Assembly: GCF_025766255.1 (NCBI RefSeq)
Contig: NW_026516693.1
Coordinates: 124,001-188,000 of the forward strand
Length of the DNA stretch: 64,000 nucleotides
Origin: Zychaea mexicana
Lineage: Eukaryota; Mucoromycota; Mucoromycetes; Mucorales; Lichtheimiaceae
Direction: 5' to 3'
The stretch's first letter is position 1, and the number at the start of each line of letters is the position of its first letter. Of the stretch, positions 1-10,896 are shown in pieces. A program made the position numbers and the translations under genes. The notes beneath the pieces were generated by a model. It searched no databases. It was not told where the DNA came from and was given only the letters and a program-made list of their open reading frames with translations.

Positions 1-458
1 ATCCCCTTTAGACGATTTCTTCATGACTTTAATGGCGACCTAATATTATTATCATGTTGCCATTGGAAATGCAGGAACCAACAAATTGAATTCATCTCGA
101 TTAATTTTGGTGCATTGACTTCTTCCCCCGCCCCTCGCCTGGGGGTTGGGTTGGGGTATGTATATAAATATATATGTGTGTGTGCGTATGTGCGTGCAAA
201 GAGAGACATAGAAAGAAAGGAGACATGTCTGCGTATGTGATTTAAGTGTAAGAAAGCGAGAGCGGTAGAAGAAGAGGGGGTGTTGGAGACAGGAACAGGA
301 ATAGCAGCCCGTATGTATTATGTATGTTATAGTTTTTGAACAGTACGTACAATTTCATGCGTTGATTTATTCACAGCTCTGTGGACGGTGCCAAAAGAGC
401 CGGTTCCTACTTGTTCCAACAGATCATATTCGCGAGCAGGCGTACCACGTTTGGCCAT
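1..458 (-). CDS. Ser/Thr protein kinase, N-terminal part (Ime2/MAK-RCK-like), runs off the window
   Basis: Two exons are visible on the minus strand: 458..351 and 39..1, continuing outside the window. The ATG at 458 opens MAKRGTPAREYDLLEQ, followed by a glycine loop (VGTGSFGTVHRAV) at about residues 17-29. Splicing from donor GTACGT at 350 to an acceptor ending at 40 joins HEI to VAIKVMKK and recreates the beta-3 VAIK lysine in frame, which supports the junction. The intron of about 311 bp is long for this genome. The VAIKVMKK spelling and the short N-terminus before the kinase fold recall the Ime2/MAK (RCK) group, but too little is present to be sure. It is head-to-head with the PP2C gene at 1370. 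Kinase identity is clear; the family is inference. Confidence 0.75.
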
Positions 459-1369
459 ACGAAGCAGGAAAAGACGAAAAGAAGTAGTAAAAGAAAGAGA
501 GATAGAAAGAAGAAGAAAAGAAAGAGTGGAGAAAGAGAGAGAGAGAGAGAGAGTTAAAAAAAGAAGTGATAAATGAATGGCCCACCCAATATTTAGGAGA
601 ATGAAATAAGTAACCATTTACCCCATCAATGGTCCGTAGCATGTTTGACACCTGATAAGAAAACATCGGCCTTTGCTACCACTCTCTCACTCCCCTGCCA
701 TTGCGTACGTAGGCAATCATCTCGAAAAAAAAGGAGGAGTGATGGATTCCAAGTACGTCGGGACCCGGGCTCATCCCATCAAACAAAGTAATTTAGCAGC
801 AATCATAATCGATGAGCCGAGCCCCAACCGCCCCCCTCTCTCCCGCTAAATGTGCTTAAATAGAAGCCGGTATATTACTGTTATACCGTCGTATAGTAAT
901 AAGAGATCCTTCCCATCGTGCAATGCTGTTTTGGACTGGCGGCGGTGCAATTGTTACAATTGACGCCCGAGGCAACATGTGCAAGAAAGTCAAGTCGATC
1001 TCGTGTCTTTAGTTCTTGTGACACACACACACATACACAGAAAAAAACAAAAACAAAAACAACGTGATGAACCACGCTCCGGTTTCTTTGTAGTACGGTA
1101 CTAGCAATACAACAACGCGAACCCATCTCCTCATTATTATTAAACGCCACCATCACTTGGTCACTGCTGCTGCTACTGACAGGATAAATGAAGTAAATTA
1201 CTCAATTCAGCAATCAAACAGAATATATGATTATGCGTGCCACTGATTCCCTGTCTGAAAGTTATTGGACAAAGAGTGTGTGTGCATATACGCGACCACC
1301 AGCAAGGCACATAAAGCGGGAAACAAAATTAGTTACTCTTTTCGTCTTACCCACTCTCACACACACCAA
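459..1369. promoter_or_regulatory. shared intergenic region between divergent kinase and PP2C genes
   Basis: About 0.9 kb separates the two divergent start codons, so both promoters and 5' leaders should lie here. It contains a (GA)n tract at 535-553, an A-rich block near 1040-1060 and a short (AC)n run at about 1021-1032. I see no convincing TATA box, and the small ORFs here show no protein-like composition. Confidence 0.4.
535..553. repeat. (GA)n microsatellite
   Basis: An uninterrupted GA dinucleotide run of about 19 bases in the leader side of the divergent kinase gene. On the transcribed minus strand it reads as a CT-rich tract, a common feature of fungal 5' leaders. Confidence 0.8.
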
Positions 1370-3450
1370 ATGTCTCTTACGTATCGTTCAGCAGCAACAG
1401 CAATAGCCACAACTACCACGCGATGGTCCCCCCGGCTACCACAACGTCCATTCAGCACATCGTTACCTACTTCATACCTTAACTATTACCTGACAAAAAC
1501 ACAAGCCGGTGGTATGCACTTTGCCCTTCTTTCTTTGTGACATTATAATGGTTTAGCACCAACACCTTTGTTTTTAATGTACAAACAGGCCACTTATTAC
1601 GACTAAATTTGAACAACTCAAAACAGCTTCTAGGTATGTGTTTATCAGGGTTGGTTTTATAATGGTAAATTGTGATGCTTTTTATCTATTCCAATTTGTT
1701 TTTCGATAATTTTGTTGTTATACCACTTTTAACCAGCCCCCCGCGGGTCGTCTTTAAAAAACCCCTCTTTATTAAAAAAAAACTAGGAGTGCTTAGTACA
1801 CGAGGCACTCGCAATCACAATGAGGATCGGTACAGGAGCGTGACGCTAGAACTTCCAACAGGTACCAAGTTGCGTACCATGAAACGCGAAGCAGATAGAG
1901 CCTATTTCGGGGTGTTTGACGGGTAAGGAATGCGTGGTACAAAGGTGTTGAAGCTCAATATGTGGATTGAAAACTGAATATTGTATGTAAACATTGGGGA
2001 TAGACACGGTGGTCCTTTAGTTTCGGAATGGTAAGTGCCGGGGATGTTCATCTAGCACTTTGAAGCAAAAGCAAAGTTTAAAACAACACATATGTCTACT
2101 CTTAGGCTCGCTGAACAGTTACATCAAAAGATCGAGACGGTCACATTGGACGACTTTCCGCGTATTCTGTCCACATTGAGAGGTTATGGTGGTTATTTTC
2201 GACGGTTCAGGATACCATCCACACTCGAGGGTTTGGTAGACGAAAAGACAGGGACTTTAAAATCCAATGTATCTCCAGACGATTTATCGTTGGATCAACG
2301 GCTGACGCTGGCGTTCCTGGATGCAGATGTAGAATGTTTAGACTTTTTACGGGACGATGGACCGGATGGATACCATGAAGGCTCGACAGGAAGTATAGCA
2401 ATCATTGAACCACACGATGCAAAGCCGTTTTGGGATAGTGAGCGGTATGAAATTGTCATTGGTCATGTTGGCGATACAAGGTAAACGTTTATTGGATTTA
2501 GATAGGTTGCGAAGATGGATGGAATTGATGCCTTTTGAAAAAAAAAACCCCCCAGGATATTGCTATGCGATGCATCAACGGGCCAAGTGGTTACCTTGAC
2601 AACAGGCGATCATCACCCTAGCAACCCGAACGAACAAGATCGATTACGAAAATACGCGGGCTTTGTTACAACAGATTCATGGGGCGATGACCGGATCCTC
2701 GGCATGCTTGCTACAAGTCGTGCTTTTGGTGATGCCAAACTTAAAAGATACGGAGTCTCTTCCGAACCAGATATTGTACGACATACTATCGAGAAAGATA
2801 ATCCTGCTGCGTTTTTGGTAAAGTGTTGACAGTGGGAGATGACGATGTTTGCTGTTGTATGCATATATACAGAGGGGGTGGTTTTTTTTGCTTAACAAAA
2901 CGCATTGATAGGTGCTGGTCACGGATGGTTTAACGTCAGTCATGTCGGATCAAGAAATTGTCGATGTCGTAAGTATCTGGATGTTGGGGGATTAAAAAAA
3001 GTGAGGAGAGAGAGAGAGAGGGGATTGGCCGGAGGTGGGTGAATGGGGGGTGAGAGAAGGTGGAAAAGATAAGGGAAATTGCATTCATGCTTGTCCTCTA
3101 TACCCGTGAATTGCTAGGTTAAAACAGGAGCTGATCCAACCATGTCAGCGAGAAAACTCGTTGACATTGCCGATCAATATGGATCAGAAGATAACTGTAC
3201 AGCCATGGTAAGTGTTTCGCTCCGGAGTACACGAGGGGCAACAAGTCTTCCTCGGAACGTGGTTTGTGGTTGCAGTGGTGCCATCTACCTATCATAGAAT
3301 ATAAACTGGTCGGTGTTTCTAATATGCGCTTTATGAAAAAAAAAGGTCGTTCGATTGAAGGACTGGGGAACCCGTATGCATGATCTTACGCACGATCTGA
3401 GAGAATATCGGTTAGCGAACTCTTCCATGAGCAGTCGACAGTCCTGGTAA
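1370..3450 (+). CDS. PP2C-family protein phosphatase, probably mitochondrial (Ptc6-like)
   Basis: Nine exons join cleanly in phase: 1370-1511, 1589-1633, 1787-1922, 2004-2030, 2106-2480, 2556-2817, 2912-2968, 3118-3207 and 3346-3450, giving 412 residues. PP2C motifs appear in order: NHNEDRY, VFDGHGG (split by an intron), EGSTGSIAII, VIGHVGDTR, TTGDHHPSNPNEQDR, SRAFGD, VLVTDGL and SEDNCTAMVV. All metal-binding Asp positions are present, so it should be an active Mg/Mn-dependent Ser/Thr phosphatase. The first about 35 residues are rich in Ser, Thr and Arg with almost no acids (MSLTYRSAATAIATTTTRW), typical of a mitochondrial presequence. With the length, this fits yeast Ptc6 (442 residues), a mitochondrial PP2C linked to mitophagy and pyruvate dehydrogenase regulation. 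The start at 1370 is chosen because it begins this presequence; an in-frame open stretch continues upstream. Confidence 0.88.
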
Positions 3451-3846
3451 AATACATGACAAAGGAAAAGAAGAACGTTGTTCCCTTGTAACATATCGCT
3501 GTGTATGCACCCGATAACTATATACTGCACATTACACTACTCTATGCTACTACACTCTATATTGTATATACAAAATGTGTTCATATCCCCTCTCTAGAAA
3601 AAAAGACAGAGCCGAAAAAAAAGCCAGTACCGTAAGCGGTTTGGTACTGTACTCACCTTTTAAAAAACTCGAGTTTTTTTTTTCATTTTCTTTCACTTTT
3701 CCCTTTTTCTTCAAACGAGCACACGCTCTTTTTTTTTTTGCCCTTTTTCCTAGTCAGTTTCTCTACTTGGTCAATTCAAGCAACCGACTTGAACCAACTT
3801 GACAATACAGACTTCGTACAGAATTCATAGACAAGTACATACTTCC
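3451..3846. other. intergenic region, PP2C 3' end and coiled-coil gene 5' end
   Basis: About 0.4 kb with no supported gene. The half next to 3847 is strongly T/C-rich on the plus strand (3660-3760), like other leaders in this window, so it probably carries the promoter and 5' UTR of the downstream gene. Confidence 0.5.
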
Positions 3847-4992
3847 ATGGCTTCAGGGGATCCACTTTTTGAAGACGATGCATTCGCAGCAAGCCAGTCG
3901 CTAGAACAAGAATTGCTCGGCAAGGGGTACAACATTACTTCACTAGGGCCATCACTTGCAGCAGAAATTCATTCAGCAACGACCACGCCCGAAACAGCAA
4001 CCACACCAGAACGATTGCCACCGAATGCTGTTGGAGGAGGAGGATTAGGAATAGGATCACAAGGAGGTGGGATTCGCGACAGCCACAATGAACATGATTT
4101 GCATGAGCTTTTGGTTGGAGCAGCAGCACTATCCAACAATAACAATCACCATCACCTTGACGACTGCACTACAACGGCGACAAGCAGCAACCCAGCGAGT
4201 CCTACTGGGATCGCGTCACCGTCGATGCCATGGTCACCAACAACCTGGATGCGGAGTCGACGGAGCTCATACTCTTCGTCGACGTGGAGCACGACGGACA
4301 ATATCATCAACGACGTGGACGAGATTGATCCGTTCGAATACCTGAAACGACAACTCGAAGAGTTAAATTCAGCCATATGGGAGACCAAGACGCTCCACAA
4401 ACGCATGTTCAATACGGTATTGGCAGACCCGAATATGCAAAAGGCACCTCCGCTCGAATTGGCGATTACATCCGTGATCAGTCTGGTAGAGCGGAAATCC
4501 AAGGACCGTGAGCGACAGACAAGCTCGCTGAGGAACATTGACAGCTCGATCCGTAAAGAAGGCATGTGGATGACACTGGATGTGATCCGGGAACTCGACT
4601 TGCTAGTCCAGACCATGAAGATGACGCTGTATGATCCTAACTATGCGTACGAGAATCCGCTGCCAACGCTGCATCAGCTGCATGCTGAAACGTCGTCCAT
4701 GACCCAGTCGCTCGAGGAACTCAAGGAGATCATGTACGTTAATAAGCGTCAAGTCCAGGAACTCAACTCGCGTTTACGGTCGATCGCAAAGACGGTCCAT
4801 GAGGTGCGCAAGGATATCCGGCGAATAAACAAGTTTCTCGAGGACAAGGACGACGAGGAAGAGGTGGTTGTGCTCGAAAAGGGCGAGGTCGGCGAGCGCG
4901 TCAAGGAGATTATGTGGGGATTGGACGATCTGGATCGAAAGAGCACCACACAGCTGAAAGAAATGCAGCTGTTTTGGGAACAGCTCTGCTAA
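3847..4992 (+). CDS. hypothetical single-exon coiled-coil protein (381 residues)
   Basis: I do not recognise a family. The ATG at 3847 (MASGDPLFEDDAFAAS) is preferred over an in-frame ATG at 3799 because the extra 16 residues have no distinctive composition. Residues 1-160 are low-complexity (Ser, Thr, Asn, Gly, a short His run) and likely disordered. From about residue 165 (DPFEYLKRQLEELNSAIWE) to the end the protein is helical with long heptad-like stretches, such as SMTQSLEELKEIMYVNKRQV and LRSIAKTVHEVRKDIRRINK, and an acidic DKDDEEE patch. It ends in LKEMQLFWEQLC. No membrane segment or signal peptide is apparent. The unbroken long frame and codon quality in a genome of intron-rich genes support it as real. 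A cytoskeletal or scaffold role would be a guess. Confidence 0.75.
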   Translation: MASGDPLFEDDAFAASQSLEQELLGKGYNITSLGPSLAAEIHSATTTPETATTPERLPPNAVGGGGLGIGSQGGGIRDSHNEHDLHELLVGAAALSNNNNHHHLDDCTTTATSSNPASPTGIASPSMPWSPTTWMRSRRSSYSSSTWSTTDNIINDVDEIDPFEYLKRQLEELNSAIWETKTLHKRMFNTVLADPNMQKAPPLELAITSVISLVERKSKDRERQTSSLRNIDSSIRKEGMWMTLDVIRELDLLVQTMKMTLYDPNYAYENPLPTLHQLHAETSSMTQSLEELKEIMYVNKRQVQELNSRLRSIAKTVHEVRKDIRRINKFLEDKDDEEEVVVLEKGEVGERVKEIMWGLDDLDRKSTTQLKEMQLFWEQLC

Positions 4993-6005
4993 TTTATTTT
5001 TTTATACTTTCATATTACACACACACACACACAAATCACGTATATATTATATCACAAGGAGAGGCTTAATGTCGCCATTTTGTTCCTTTTCTAGCTACCT
5101 CTTCAACATACCCGTGCTACATCATCTTCCTCAATTCTTCTGTATAAGCAACATACTCTCTCTCTCTCTCTCTGTCATGTCTGATTGTATACCATCTATC
5201 TATCTCTGCTGCAACAGCAGCAGCAGCAGTTGTTGTTGTTGTTACCTATCTTCTTTCTTTGTTTTTTAAAATCCATATTAAGAGCCACCACACTTCTCAA
5301 AATTCGAGAGTAATATAAAGAGCTGCTCGTTATTGATGATACAACTTGACGTGTACAAATGCCAAGTAGTTAGTGATATAGTTGTTTTTTTGGGGCTATT
5401 GATTATTTCTTACTAACGCATTGTGATTGGCCAGAAAGTGCACCCTGCAAGAGTTATGATTGGCCTTTTCCCGGCATAGTCAGGTGTGTGTGTATGTATA
5501 AGAAAAGCGTGTCTTTCTCTCTTTCGTTTTTGCTTTTTTCTTGGCTTCGAGAAATCATTCTACATTTGGAGGGAGAAGAGAAAAAGAAAAAACGATTGAC
5601 ACATTCGCTGCAGTAAACCAACACATTTGGCTTTGTCAACGAGTGCCACATCAAATAACCTTTTACTCCCTCCCCTTTTTTCTTTCTTACATTTTTTCTT
5701 GTTTTTTATTGTACAGCCCATTTCGTAAACAGAAACTATATCAGTCAGGCACCCATTTACCCCCACTTGCACGCACACACACTCACACTTTCTTTCAAAA
5801 TTGATCTTGCAAGCATTTACAAGAAAAAAGAAAAAGAAAAAAGATCCTCTCGTACCTTGCATTGTACATATACACACACACACACACGCAAAAAATACAC
5901 GCACGCACTACTACCTGTTACCTACTACGACAACGACGAAAAATCAACCTCCACAATATTGGGAACAACGAATAGCGACTTTTTTTTTCCATATACATAT
6001 ATCGT
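4993..6005. other. intergenic region upstream of the capping enzyme gene, microsatellite-rich
   Basis: About 1 kb without a supported gene. It contains (AC)n just after the upstream stop (about 5018-5033), (CT)n at 5156-5173, CAG/TTG triplet runs near 5211-5241 and (AC)n near 5871-5886. The last 300 bases before the ATG at 6006 are pyrimidine- and CA-rich, as expected for a fungal leader. Overlapping small ORFs on both strands have simple-sequence composition and are not credible proteins. Confidence 0.5.
5156..5173. repeat. (CT)n microsatellite
   Basis: An uninterrupted CT run of about 18 bases in the region between the coiled-coil gene and the capping enzyme gene. Confidence 0.8.
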
Positions 6006-9000
6006 ATGGCAGCTTTTAATCAACATCATCAGCAACATTCGTTCAATAGTAACAGTAACAGCAGCAGCAGTAGTAGTAGCACCACTAGCAGCAGCCACCA
6101 CCACGTACACCATCCGTCATTACCCACACAAACGACACCACAGGCAGCAGCAGCAGCGCCAGTTTCACGTACCTCGCCTCAATCCCATAATGAACCGTCG
6201 CTGCTTCCAGAAACGATTGGCAAACGCGTAGATCCTCAATATTCACAAGTTCTTCACGCACGAGTAAAGGATATTTTACGAATACATTATGACAGGTAAA
6301 AAAATAATTATAATAATTATTCTTTTTTCATTATGCAGAGTTTTTCCACGCGTTTTTTTTTCTCCAGCTAACTAACTAACCAACCAACCAAACAACGTGG
6401 TGGAACTGGGTAATTTAATTAATAGTTTTCCGGGATCACAACCTGTCAGTTTCGAAACAAAGCATTTGACAGAACTGGAGCAAGAGGATTATTTTGTTTG
6501 TGAAAAAACGGATGGTGTACGGTATCTACTGTTCTTTTGCCACTCGTCCAAGGGCCCGGCATCTTTTTTGGTGAGTTTTTATACAGTGCGGACGTATATA
6601 TATATATAACGGGAGGGATGAGGCTCGTTTTTCTCACAAAGAAAAAAACAACAACTATGTAGTTTGACCGGAATAGGATATGGTATTACGTTCCCAATCT
6701 GCTGTTTCCTATGCGTGGGCGAGAAAAGGAGTTTTTAAAGGACACATTGATGGATGGTGAATTGGTGATAGATACCGAGCCAAATGATAAGGTACTACTA
6801 GTAATAAGGACTACAACATTGCATCACAATGACTAAACATATCGGTGGGGGGGGGTGTTTTAGAAAGTATGGCGCTTTTTGTTATTCGATCTCATGTCAC
6901 TGAACGGTGTGCCTGTTACGAAACGATCATTCAATACGAGACTCGGGGTAAAAAAAGCAAAGGACTTAAAGGGGTATACGTGAATGGAAACGCTAATAGC
7001 ATGGGTTATATACATCGTATATGCTTTAGATGCTGCAACAAGAAGTTATCGCGCCCTTCAAGAACAGTGTACGACATATCGCGGATGCATTGAAATCACC
7101 TCCATTTAGGTATTTAAAAGCAAGCGACATTTATGGACAATTAGTTTTGATATGGGTGACGATGGGTTGTGATACATTATGATATATTAACCGTCTATGT
7201 GGCGATATATTGACTTTTGTAGCATAGAGCTGAAAAAAATGGAACGGTCTTATGGATTGCATCTCGTTTTTGATCAAATGGCAAAACTAAAGCATAGTAG
7301 TGATGGCGTGATATGGACTCCTGTAAAACATCCCTATGTGCCCGGGACCTGTGACAAATTGTAAGTTTTCTATTGGAGATATAGAAAAGAAAGAAAGCTA
7401 ATCTCTCTTTTTCCATATTAGATTAAAATGGAAACCGCCGGAGCTCAACACCGTTGATTTTCGGATATTTGCAAAATGGAGCAAAGAACACAAGCCGATC
7501 TATAACTTGGAGGTGTTATCACATGGTGTCACGTATAAATTTTTTGATCATTTCCAGCCTGAACATGAATTAGCATCCCAGTAAGTGTACTTTCCCACTT
7601 GGGAAGGGTGGTTATTCCCTTTGATTGATCATTAAAAAAAGACAGAACAATGAATTCCTCGAAAACTTATTTTGGTCTCTTTTTGTATTAAATAGATGGA
7701 AGAGTCACTTGCCGGATGGGCGGATTGCAGAATTCAGATATGATCCAGATTGGAAGGTGACGGTTGTCGAACAAGGTTATGCCCCTACAACAAGAAAAGG
7801 TGGTTGGAGGTAAAACATAGAGGGAAACTAGCTTTGAGAGTTGATAATGAAAAGGGGTTACTAAAGGATGCACTTTACACAGATTTGTTCGATTTAGAAC
7901 AGATAAAGACACCGCCAACGATGAAAATGTTGTACAAAAAATCATGCACAGCATACAGGATGGCATCACAAAGGACCAGCTGTTGGCGCACATGGACAAG
8001 GTTCGCAGTGCGTGGAAGGCAAGAGAAAAAGGCTTGCCGATACCCGCTTCTACATCTACAACAGCAACGACGACGGCGACGACGAGTACTGCAACAGCAG
8101 CAAGCAAACCGACACCCGAGAACTTGACGCTATCCACAACTGCTACTAATAAACCTGCCAATATCTCCACCACGCTCAGTAACTCCTCCCTTAATACGCC
8201 TGTTTCCGCTACAACACCAGCTATTCTACCGTCCCCATCCGTTGCGAACGCGTCTTCAGGTTCTTATTTTCCATCCAAAGAATATGATTATGTCATCAGG
8301 TCACGGAATAATTCGATCGATTTGGGTCGCCGGCAGTCAGAGCCGGATGTGTCAACAACAACACCATTATCATCGTCATCATCATCATCATCGTCACGTA
8401 CAGTGCCACATTCAAGTAGCAAATCATCGATGAAACACGAACCAACGTTAGATCAGGTTGTTGAAAATGAGGAGCATGAAGACGAACAACAAGATCTAGA
8501 AGCACGCTTAAAGAAGAAGGAAGAAGAAGAAAAGACAAATGAGGAGGATGGCGACACAAAGACACCAGTTAAAGTGGAAAAAATCGATACAAAGACACCA
8601 GTAACCTTAAAGGAAAGGCGTAAAAAGTCAACAGCCAGTTTGAATGTCAATGACACTGCTGCTGTCGTTGGTGATGTTGCTGGAGATGGGCCATTGCAGC
8701 AGCAGAACAAGCGAGATAGTCCCAAGTTATCCACGGATCCTATGGAACGAAAACGGTTTAAATCATGGGCAGGGGAAGAACGGAGGCCGTCAATCGGGGC
8801 ACCGTCAATAGACAGCCGCACGTATCCTCAGCAGCAGCAGCCGCAGCCGCAGCCGCAGCCGCAATCACAACAATCAGCTCCACCAACGACGACAGGACCG
8901 ACGCCGTCAACATCTTCATTAACGACAGTAAACAAGAGTGGTAATAACAACAAAAGTAGCAACAATGGACAGCCATCATTGTTACAAAGGCAACAGACAG

Positions 9001-10580
9001 AAAAGGTGAAAGATCAACAATATCAGCAGCAGCAACGATATAAAAACGAATCGTGGATGCTCGAAAATACCAGCAATAACAAGCACCAGCAAGAAGAAAT
9101 GCGACGAAGAAAGATATCCGCTAGCAGTGACGGCGACGATATACGACGACCGTCATACACGGAATCATCCGCAGGGGACTTGCTTTATTCTGAAAAAGGT
9201 GCCAAGTTACGCAAGGTAGCCGTAGACGATCACCAGCACCCGCGCCAGCATCGACTTGGCTATGACGAGGACGCGCAGCGCGTGACAAATGATAGCCAAG
9301 CGTTGCCCAAGAACGGAAAACCATGGGCATCAACTTCAATGTCGGCATCATCGCCATCGTTATCATCAATGTACGGAGAGCAGCACAAACCGACAAGCGC
9401 TCCACCTGTCGTCATGCGCAAAAGCAACTCTAGTAGCATCCACAGCCTCCTGACTACGTCGGTTGAGCCTTCATCGGTCTTCAAATCCGACAAGGGTCCA
9501 TCTACCCCAACCATGCCTAGCAGTAACAGTAGTAGTGCGAGCACGACCGTTGAGCCTATTGCAAGATCAGCACCACCACCGGCTCCACGAGAACAACAAC
9601 AACAGCAACACAATAGTGCCTATGACTTTGCAACAATTCTCCGGTCAAATGATGGTGCTCATACGAAACAACAGCGATTGCAGCAACAGTCGCCACCGCC
9701 ACCGCCACCATCATCACAGCCCCCTCGACCATCTCCCTCTCAACAAAGTCACAAGCCTCCTCCTCCTCCTCCTCCTCCTGGAACTGCTACTGCTCCTCCT
9801 TCTCATTCTCCGCCTCAACCACCACCGCAAGCACAACACCATCATCAACGACCTCCTGCTCAACAACAACAGCAACAACAACAACAACAACCCGTTCATT
9901 TTATCAATTATCATGCTGATGGTTCACATATTCGACTCGCACCAACAGAAGGTCGTGAATGGCATCAACATCCACAATTACAAGCACCCCCTCCACAGGC
10001 TCTTCATTCGCCTCAGCAGCGACATCAACAACAACAACAACATCATCATCAACAGCCACCAATGCCTCAACAACAACAGCAGCCCAGTTATATCCCACCG
10101 TCTTCAACGCCTGAACAACCTGGTGGTAGGCAATTGCATGTCTGGAAAGCGTCTGATCCGACGCCAAAAGCGCAACGAACCCCACCGCCTCCTCAACCAC
10201 AACCACAACCACAACAACAGCAGCAGCAGCCACCTAGTTCAAGAGACAAATATTATCACCATCATCCTTATGGACCGCCACCTCCTCAACAACATTACCA
10301 GCCACAACCGCAGCCAATGTATTCTTCACCGGGTTATAATGTGCACTCTCATCACCATCCACATCCTCAACAGCATCAACAGCAGCAACAACAACGTGTC
10401 AAAAATGTACTGCCGCCACAGCCCGTGACTTATCATCCCCAACATCAACATCTTCATCAGCATCCTCCTCCTCCTCCGCCTCCGGCGGCTACACCCGAAA
10501 GTCAGTGGCCGAGGAGACAGTCTGGTGCGTCGAGTAGTGAAGCCTATGATGATCCAAGGCTGCTACACCATCAACAACAC

Positions 10581-10624
<44 letters not shown>

Positions 10625-10661
10625 GAGCAGCAAGGCAAAGCTAGATTTTATTCTAAATTGA
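6006..10661 (+). CDS. ceg1: mRNA capping enzyme guanylyltransferase (Ceg1-type) with giant low-complexity C-terminal tail
   Basis: It transfers GMP from GTP to the 5'-diphosphate end of nascent mRNA in the nucleus. Nine phase-consistent exons: 6006-6295, 6426-6570, 6663-6791, 6864-6947, 7030-7109, 7223-7360, 7422-7580, 7696-7809 and 7883-10661, 1305 residues. Nucleotidyltransferase motifs in order: motif I EKTDGVR (catalytic Lys about residue 124), LMDGELVID (III), LLFDLM (IIIa), SDGVIWTP (IV), LLKWKP (V) and [11 protein letters not shown] (VI), the last in the OB fold. The core ends near residue 430 with [17 protein letters not shown], where typical fungal Ceg1 proteins stop. The final exon then stays open for about 870 more residues of Ser/Thr-, Gln-, Pro- and His-rich sequence with one acidic/KKKEEEE segment. 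No triphosphatase domain is fused, as expected for fungi, where Cet1 is separate. The first about 65 residues are Ser/Asn/His-rich. Confidence 0.9.
9590..10620 (+). repeat. coding CAA/CAG, CCN and CAT/CAC low-complexity tracts in the capping enzyme tail
   Basis: This part of the last capping-enzyme exon encodes runs of Gln, Pro and His made from mixed CAA/CAG, CCA/CCT and CAT/CAC codons. It ends with eleven perfect CAG repeats at 10584-10616, all in the Gln frame. Synonymous codon mixing in most tracts suggests selection for the amino acids, while the final pure CAG array looks like replication slippage. Confidence 0.8.
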
Positions 10662-10896
10662 TGATTCCTTTTTTTCATATATTCCAAATTTCTGTATAAA
10701 GTGTCGCGTTCTGTTCTTGATTGTAAAAAACAAACAAACTAATATTTATCAGGGTCTGATATGTCTTTTTTCTATAACGTAGATGAGAGAGAGAGTGTGT
10801 GTATGTATGATAGGTTCTTTTGTGATGACCAATTAAAAATGTTGTATAAAATACATTCATGCATTGAGAGAATATATAGGAAGAATACATGTAGAA
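10662..10896. terminator. shared 3' region between convergent capping enzyme and Trm3 genes
   Basis: Only 235 bp separate the two stop codons, so both 3' UTRs and poly(A) sites must lie in or overlap this AT-rich stretch. No separate gene is supported. Confidence 0.5.

Noticed and set aside
8453..10233. Long open frames in other registers over the capping enzyme tail
   Set aside because: They are frame shadows of CAG/CCN/CAT triplet runs and encode Leu, Asn or Arg runs without motifs.
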